From: Thermodesulfobacteriales bacterium
GTDB taxonomy: Bacteria; Desulfobacterota; Thermodesulfobacteria; Thermodesulfobacteriales; Thermodesulfatatoraceae
NCBI GenBank assembly: GCA_026986115.1
Contig: JALSPG010000053.1
Coordinates: forward strand, 1 to 46,052
Reading direction: 5' to 3'
Length of the DNA: 46,052 nt
Numbering within the stretch: the first letter of the stretch is position 1; every line of letters starts with the position of its first letter. This document shows, one piece after another, positions 42,285-46,052 of this stretch. The notes below the pieces were generated by a model. That model did not search any database, had not been told where the DNA came from, and was given only the letters and a program-made list of their open reading frames with translations. Made by a program: the position numbers and the translations under genes.

Positions 42285-45018
42285 AAACTTCCAAAATCTT
42301 GGTCAACAATTTCCGGTTGGACTCAAAGACTTTTTCCAGTCGTTCAAGGATCCCTGGGCCTAAATATTCCTCGCAAATTTCAATTTCTTCGGGCTGGTAT
42401 TCTTTTTCCTCCCCGGGTTTATCCAAAAGAAGGATAAGCAATTGGTCAAGCCGTCGCAAGAAAAGGTAATTTTCTTCTAAAAGGGTGGCTTCGGAAGGTG
42501 AAAGGATGTTTTTTTGAGAAAGATTCCTCAAGGCCGAGAAAAAGTTTCCTTCCCAGGGAAGGGAGCCTAAATTTTTAAGCATTAACCATTGGAGGGCAAA
42601 TTCAAGATCTGCAAGCCCTCCGGGCCCAACTTTGAGGTTGAAAAGCCCCTTTGTAGAGCGTTCTTTTTCCATTTTAAGGCGCATCTGCCATATTTCTTTT
42701 GCTTCTTTAGGTCCTGGTGGCTGGCTGGCCAGGAGCCGGTGTAAGTTTTTAATTAAGCTTTTTCCCAAGGAAAGATCACCACTAAGGGGCCTTAAACGCA
42801 AGATTGCCATCTTCTCCCAAAGAGCCGCCTCTTCGCAATAATAGGCCAAAAATCCCTTTAGGCTTACTACAAGAGGGCCTTTACGGCCTTCTGGTCGGAG
42901 TCTGGTGTCAACCTCATAGCCCGGGCCTTCAGGTAAAGGCACACTCAGAAAATGGAGAAATTTCTGGGCAAGTTTTGTATGGGGTACCAGGTTTTCGTGA
43001 TTTTCTGCTACAAAAATCATATCGAGGTCTGAGCGATAACCAAGCTCTCGCCCTCCAAGTTTACCAAGCCCCAAAACGATCAAAGGAGTAGGAAGTGGAT
43101 TTTGGAGAGCAGCTAAGCGGAAAGTGCCCTCCACGATAAAATCTGCCAGAGAAGAGAGTTTGGCCAGGAGAGTTTTGAGGGGGAGTTTTCCTTTAAGGTC
43201 TAAATAGCCGAGACGGAAGACTTCTTCGTTTTTGATCATGCGTAACAAGGAAAGAGCCTCTTCTGTGTCTTTGCCCTTAAGTAGGGGAGCTAGGGGTGGA
43301 AGACCCTCTTTTCGAAAGAGGGCTTCTGCAGCCGCAGGAGCAACTTCTAAAAGATGGCTAAGAAAGCTGCTTTTGGCAAAAATTTCGAGGAGGGCATCGA
43401 TCTTTTCAGGTTGATGTTTGAGAGCGTAAAGAAAAGAAATTCGTCCTCCAAGGCGTTCCATGAAGGAAAGGAAACGAGCGAAGGTCTTTTCCGGAGAAGG
43501 AAGGTTTTTAAGTTTTAAGAGGGCCTTGGTAAAAATTTCCTTTAAAAGAGGTCTTCTCTTGGGGGCTAAAGGGCCTTTGGTCTCCAGAAGATTTTTAGCG
43601 TCTTCCAAAAGTCTTTCCGGTAACCCAAGCGTTTCGGAAATCTCGCCAGCATCCTTTTTCCTCTCCCAGTAGGCCAGAATTTCTTCTCTGGGGGCAGAGT
43701 TTTGGGGAGTTTGGGAGGCCTGAAAAAGGCCCTCAAAGATCCGATTTACTTTTTTACGAATGTGGCGAAGTTCTTCTTCGAAATTTTCAAGGGCTTTTTC
43801 ACCAGAAAAACCCACACTTCGGGCCAAGCGTAGAAGGGCGGTTTTTTCGGAGGGCAAAAAGTGAGTTTGACGGAAATGTACGGTTTGAAGACGGTGTTCC
43901 AGGCTTCGCAAAAAAATATAAGCTTTTTTAAGAAAACTGGCTTCTTCTTCAGGAAGGAGCCCTTTACGTTTAAGTTTTTGAATAGCCCAGAGGGTATTTC
44001 TCGTGCGGAGGCCAGGCTCCTTGCCACCGTAAATCATTTGGAGGGCCTGACAAAAAAATTCTATTTCGCGTATTCCGCCAGGGCCAATTTTTAAGTCTCT
44101 TTCTGCTCCCTTTTTGAGGGCTTCTTTGGCAAGGCGCCCCTTGAGATCCCGGAGGTGTTCGAGATAAGTGTAATCAAGAAACCGAGGATAAATGGCAGGA
44201 CGAAGGGCCTTTAAAAAGGCCTTTCCGAGGCGTAGGTTTCCGGCCACAGGGCGGGCCTTTACAAGGGCAAGTCTTTCAAAGGGATGAGACTGGAAAAAAT
44301 AGTAAGAAACCCCGGCCTTAAGGGAGTAAACTAGTTCTCCTTCTTTGCCGCCGGGCCGCAGGCGCAAATCGGTCCGGAAAAGCCTTTCGCCTTCTAGAAG
44401 AGTATCCATAAGACGCAAGATTTCCCGTGCCAAAGTTACAAAAGTTTCTTTTTGAGAGAAAGCCGCATGGTAAAAAAAGACGAGGTCAATATCAGAGCTA
44501 TAGTTGAGCTCTCTTCCGCCTAACTTTCCCATGCCGATGATGAGAAAATTTTCTCTTAGGGAAGAAGAAAATAGGTGTTCTGTAAGCCAGAAAAGGGTGG
44601 CTTGGAGAAAAAAATCTGCAAGTCTCGAGATAGCGTAAACCGTACGAGAAAAGGTTTCTCCTTCGAGATCTCTCACCAAAATTTTGAGAATTTCTTGCTG
44701 TTTAAGACGTCGCAACCACAGGGCAAAAGAGCGCCATTCTTTGAGAGAAAGCCCTTCTTGTTGGAATTGCCTTTCTAAAGTGATAGGCCCCCAGGGTTTG
44801 GGAAAGGGGTCCTTTAAGAAAAGTTTTAAGAGATCTTTGCGGCAAATTAGAAGATTGGTGGCATAAGGAGAAAAACCCAGTAAGAGATTCAGGCGCTTTT
44901 GGGCAGCTCTGTTTAAACGGTGCCAAGGAAAGCCCGGGTGGGCTTCCTTAAGGCGGGAAAGATTCTGTGAAGCCCAAACCGGGTCTGGAGGTTCGTGACA
45001 GGAAAATTTAACCGGCAC
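42277..45018 (-). CDS. glnE: Glutamine synthetase adenylyltransferase/deadenylase
   Basis: Two GlnE nucleotidyltransferase cores: GMGKLGGRELNYSSDIDLVFFY and GLGKLGGRELGYRSDLDMIFV. Confidence 0.96.
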   Translation of the reverse strand: MPVKFSCHEPPDPVWASQNLSRLKEAHPGFPWHRLNRAAQKRLNLLLGFSPYATNLLICRKDLLKLFLKDPFPKPWGPITLERQFQQEGLSLKEWRSFALWLRRLKQQEILKILVRDLEGETFSRTVYAISRLADFFLQATLFWLTEHLFSSSLRENFLIIGMGKLGGRELNYSSDIDLVFFYHAAFSQKETFVTLAREILRLMDTLLEGERLFRTDLRLRPGGKEGELVYSLKAGVSYYFFQSHPFERLALVKARPVAGNLRLGKAFLKALRPAIYPRFLDYTYLEHLRDLKGRLAKEALKKGAERDLKIGPGGIREIEFFCQALQMIYGGKEPGLRTRNTLWAIQKLKRKGLLPEEEASFLKKAYIFLRSLEHRLQTVHFRQTHFLPSEKTALLRLARSVGFSGEKALENFEEELRHIRKKVNRIFEGLFQASQTPQNSAPREEILAYWERKKDAGEISETLGLPERLLEDAKNLLETKGPLAPKRRPLLKEIFTKALLKLKNLPSPEKTFARFLSFMERLGGRISFLYALKHQPEKIDALLEIFAKSSFLSHLLEVAPAAAEALFRKEGLPPLAPLLKGKDTEEALSLLRMIKNEEVFRLGYLDLKGKLPLKTLLAKLSSLADFIVEGTFRLAALQNPLPTPLIVLGLGKLGGRELGYRSDLDMIFVAENHENLVPHTKLAQKFLHFLSVPLPEGPGYEVDTRLRPEGRKGPLVVSLKGFLAYYCEEAALWEKMAILRLRPLSGDLSLGKSLIKNLHRLLASQPPGPKEAKEIWQMRLKMEKERSTKGLFNLKVGPGGLADLEFALQWLMLKNLGSLPWEGNFFSALRNLSQKNILSPSEATLLEENYLFLRRLDQLLILLLDKPGEEKEYQPEEIEICEEYLGPGILERLEKVFESNRKLLTKILEVYE

Positions 45019-45841
45019 CGTAGCTGTGAAGCCCAGAAAGCAGGAAGTTTACCCCGAAGTAAGTAAAAAGTACGGAGACGAAACCAATGATAGAGAAAAA
45101 GGCGATTTTGGTGCCGCTCCATCCTCGCATCAGACGGGCGTGGATGGCTGTGGCGTACACAAACCAGGTAATTAGAGACCAAGTTTCTTTTGGGTCCCAG
45201 CTCCAATAAGATCCCCAGGCCTGTTCTGCCCAAACAGCCCCGGTAATAATTCCCACGGTAAGCCAGAAAAAGCCAAAAAGAATGGTTTTGTAAATGAGTT
45301 CGTCGAGGGCTTTAAGATCTGGCAAATGGGCCCAGATACCCTGATTGCTGGCGGCCTTTTTGCGCAGGAGATACATAAGCCCTAGGCCACAAGCAATCGC
45401 AAAGGCGGCATAGCCCAAAAAACAGGTAATCACGTGTACGGTGAGCCAGTTGCTCTGCAAAGCTGGAATAAGGGGCTGAATTTCTTGACTGGTGGAAAAA
45501 GAAGCGTAGGCCATGGCCAGGAAGGCAAAGGGAGTGGCAAAAACTCCTATGATGCGATTTTTGGTTTTATATTCTAGATAAAGATAAACTGCGATAGTGG
45601 TCCAGCCGAAAAAGATTAAAGATTCATAAAGGTTAGTGAGGGGGATACGACCATAACCCAGTTGGTAGGATTCCCACCAGCGCATAAAAAAACCGATAGT
45701 ATGTAAAAGGAGACCACTAGCGCAAGTGGCTGTAGCAACAGGACCTATTTTTTTCCACCGAAAGATCCAATGAAGGAGATAAAAAATCGATGCTGCAAGG
45801 TAAAGAAAAGTAGTTATGCTGAGAAGAAGAGAGCTCGTCAT
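45008..45841 (-). CDS. ccsB: Cytochrome c biogenesis protein CcsA/CcsB family
   Basis: Multi-TM protein with VWAEQAWGSYWSWDPKETWSLITWFVYA tryptophan-rich heme-handling motif. Confidence 0.93.
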   Translation of the reverse strand: MTSSLLLSITTFLYLAASIFYLLHWIFRWKKIGPVATATCASGLLLHTIGFFMRWWESYQLGYGRIPLTNLYESLIFFGWTTIAVYLYLEYKTKNRIIGVFATPFAFLAMAYASFSTSQEIQPLIPALQSNWLTVHVITCFLGYAAFAIACGLGLMYLLRKKAASNQGIWAHLPDLKALDELIYKTILFGFFWLTVGIITGAVWAEQAWGSYWSWDPKETWSLITWFVYATAIHARLMRGWSGTKIAFFSIIGFVSVLFTYFGVNFLLSGLHSYGAG

Positions 45842-45898
45842 ATGGCACCTCGTTTGTTAATTAAATTAAACTTAAGTTAGAATTAATCTAAAAAATTT

Positions 45899-46052
45899 AT
45901 GGTTGCAACCAAAACGGCATCTATTTTACTGGTCAACGATGAGCCCGTCCAGCGCTTTCGGATTGCTTCTGTCTTGCGTAAAGAAGGTTACCAGGTAAAA
46001 GAGGCCGAAAATGGCCTTGAAGCAGTTCGCATTATTAATACCGGCTTTTTGC
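45899..46052 (+). CDS. Response regulator receiver-domain protein (truncated at window end)
   Basis: Own translation from ATG 45899: [51 protein letters not shown]...; receiver-like N-terminus; not in supplied ORF track because it runs off the end. Confidence 0.75.
   Translation, partial: MVATKTASILLVNDEPVQRFRIASVLRKEGYQVKEAENGLEAVRIINTGFL

Overview
The window is a dense, mostly housekeeping segment of about 46 kb. The gene repertoire looks like a thermophilic anaerobe; a Thermodesulfobacteria-like source is an inference I could not test. I support about 45 protein-coding genes. They include a ComB-like/CobD-like/formyltransferase cluster, Rrf2-cydAB, cobQ, yajC-tgt-midA-ftsH, trpBA, mqnD/mqnB (futalosine menaquinone pathway), phoU-pstBAC, hslO-proC, argH-hisS, an F0-only ATP synthase cluster, rex, obg-proB, tmk, smr, a hybrid histidine kinase, dgt, queA, glnE and ccsB. 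I saw no tRNA, rRNA, CRISPR array, transposase or prophage.

The most interesting non-coding signal is a small dispersed repeat family resembling a MITE or palindromic element. It has one nearly intact copy (~3619-3750), one half copy with the same hairpin (~41140-41234), one decayed copy (~39943-40044) and one possible fragment (1-~32). The intact copy has matched ends (AGACCTTTGCAAAA/TTTTGCAAAGGTCT), a possible 5-bp target duplication (AAAGA) and a perfect 20-bp internal hairpin. In silico removal of the element restores an in-frame stop at the end of the rrf2 regulator. This suggests the insertion rewrote the Rrf2 C-terminus and placed a hairpin between the regulator and cydAB.

Other observations worth checking are a THEP1-type NTPase fused to thymidylate kinase, a PhoU domain fused to a DUF47 (PhoU_div)-like domain, a three-gene DUF4198/His-rich membrane protein/histidine kinase cluster, and a Cys-rich ATP synthase c-subunit. 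Family assignments come from motif recognition by eye; no database search was run.
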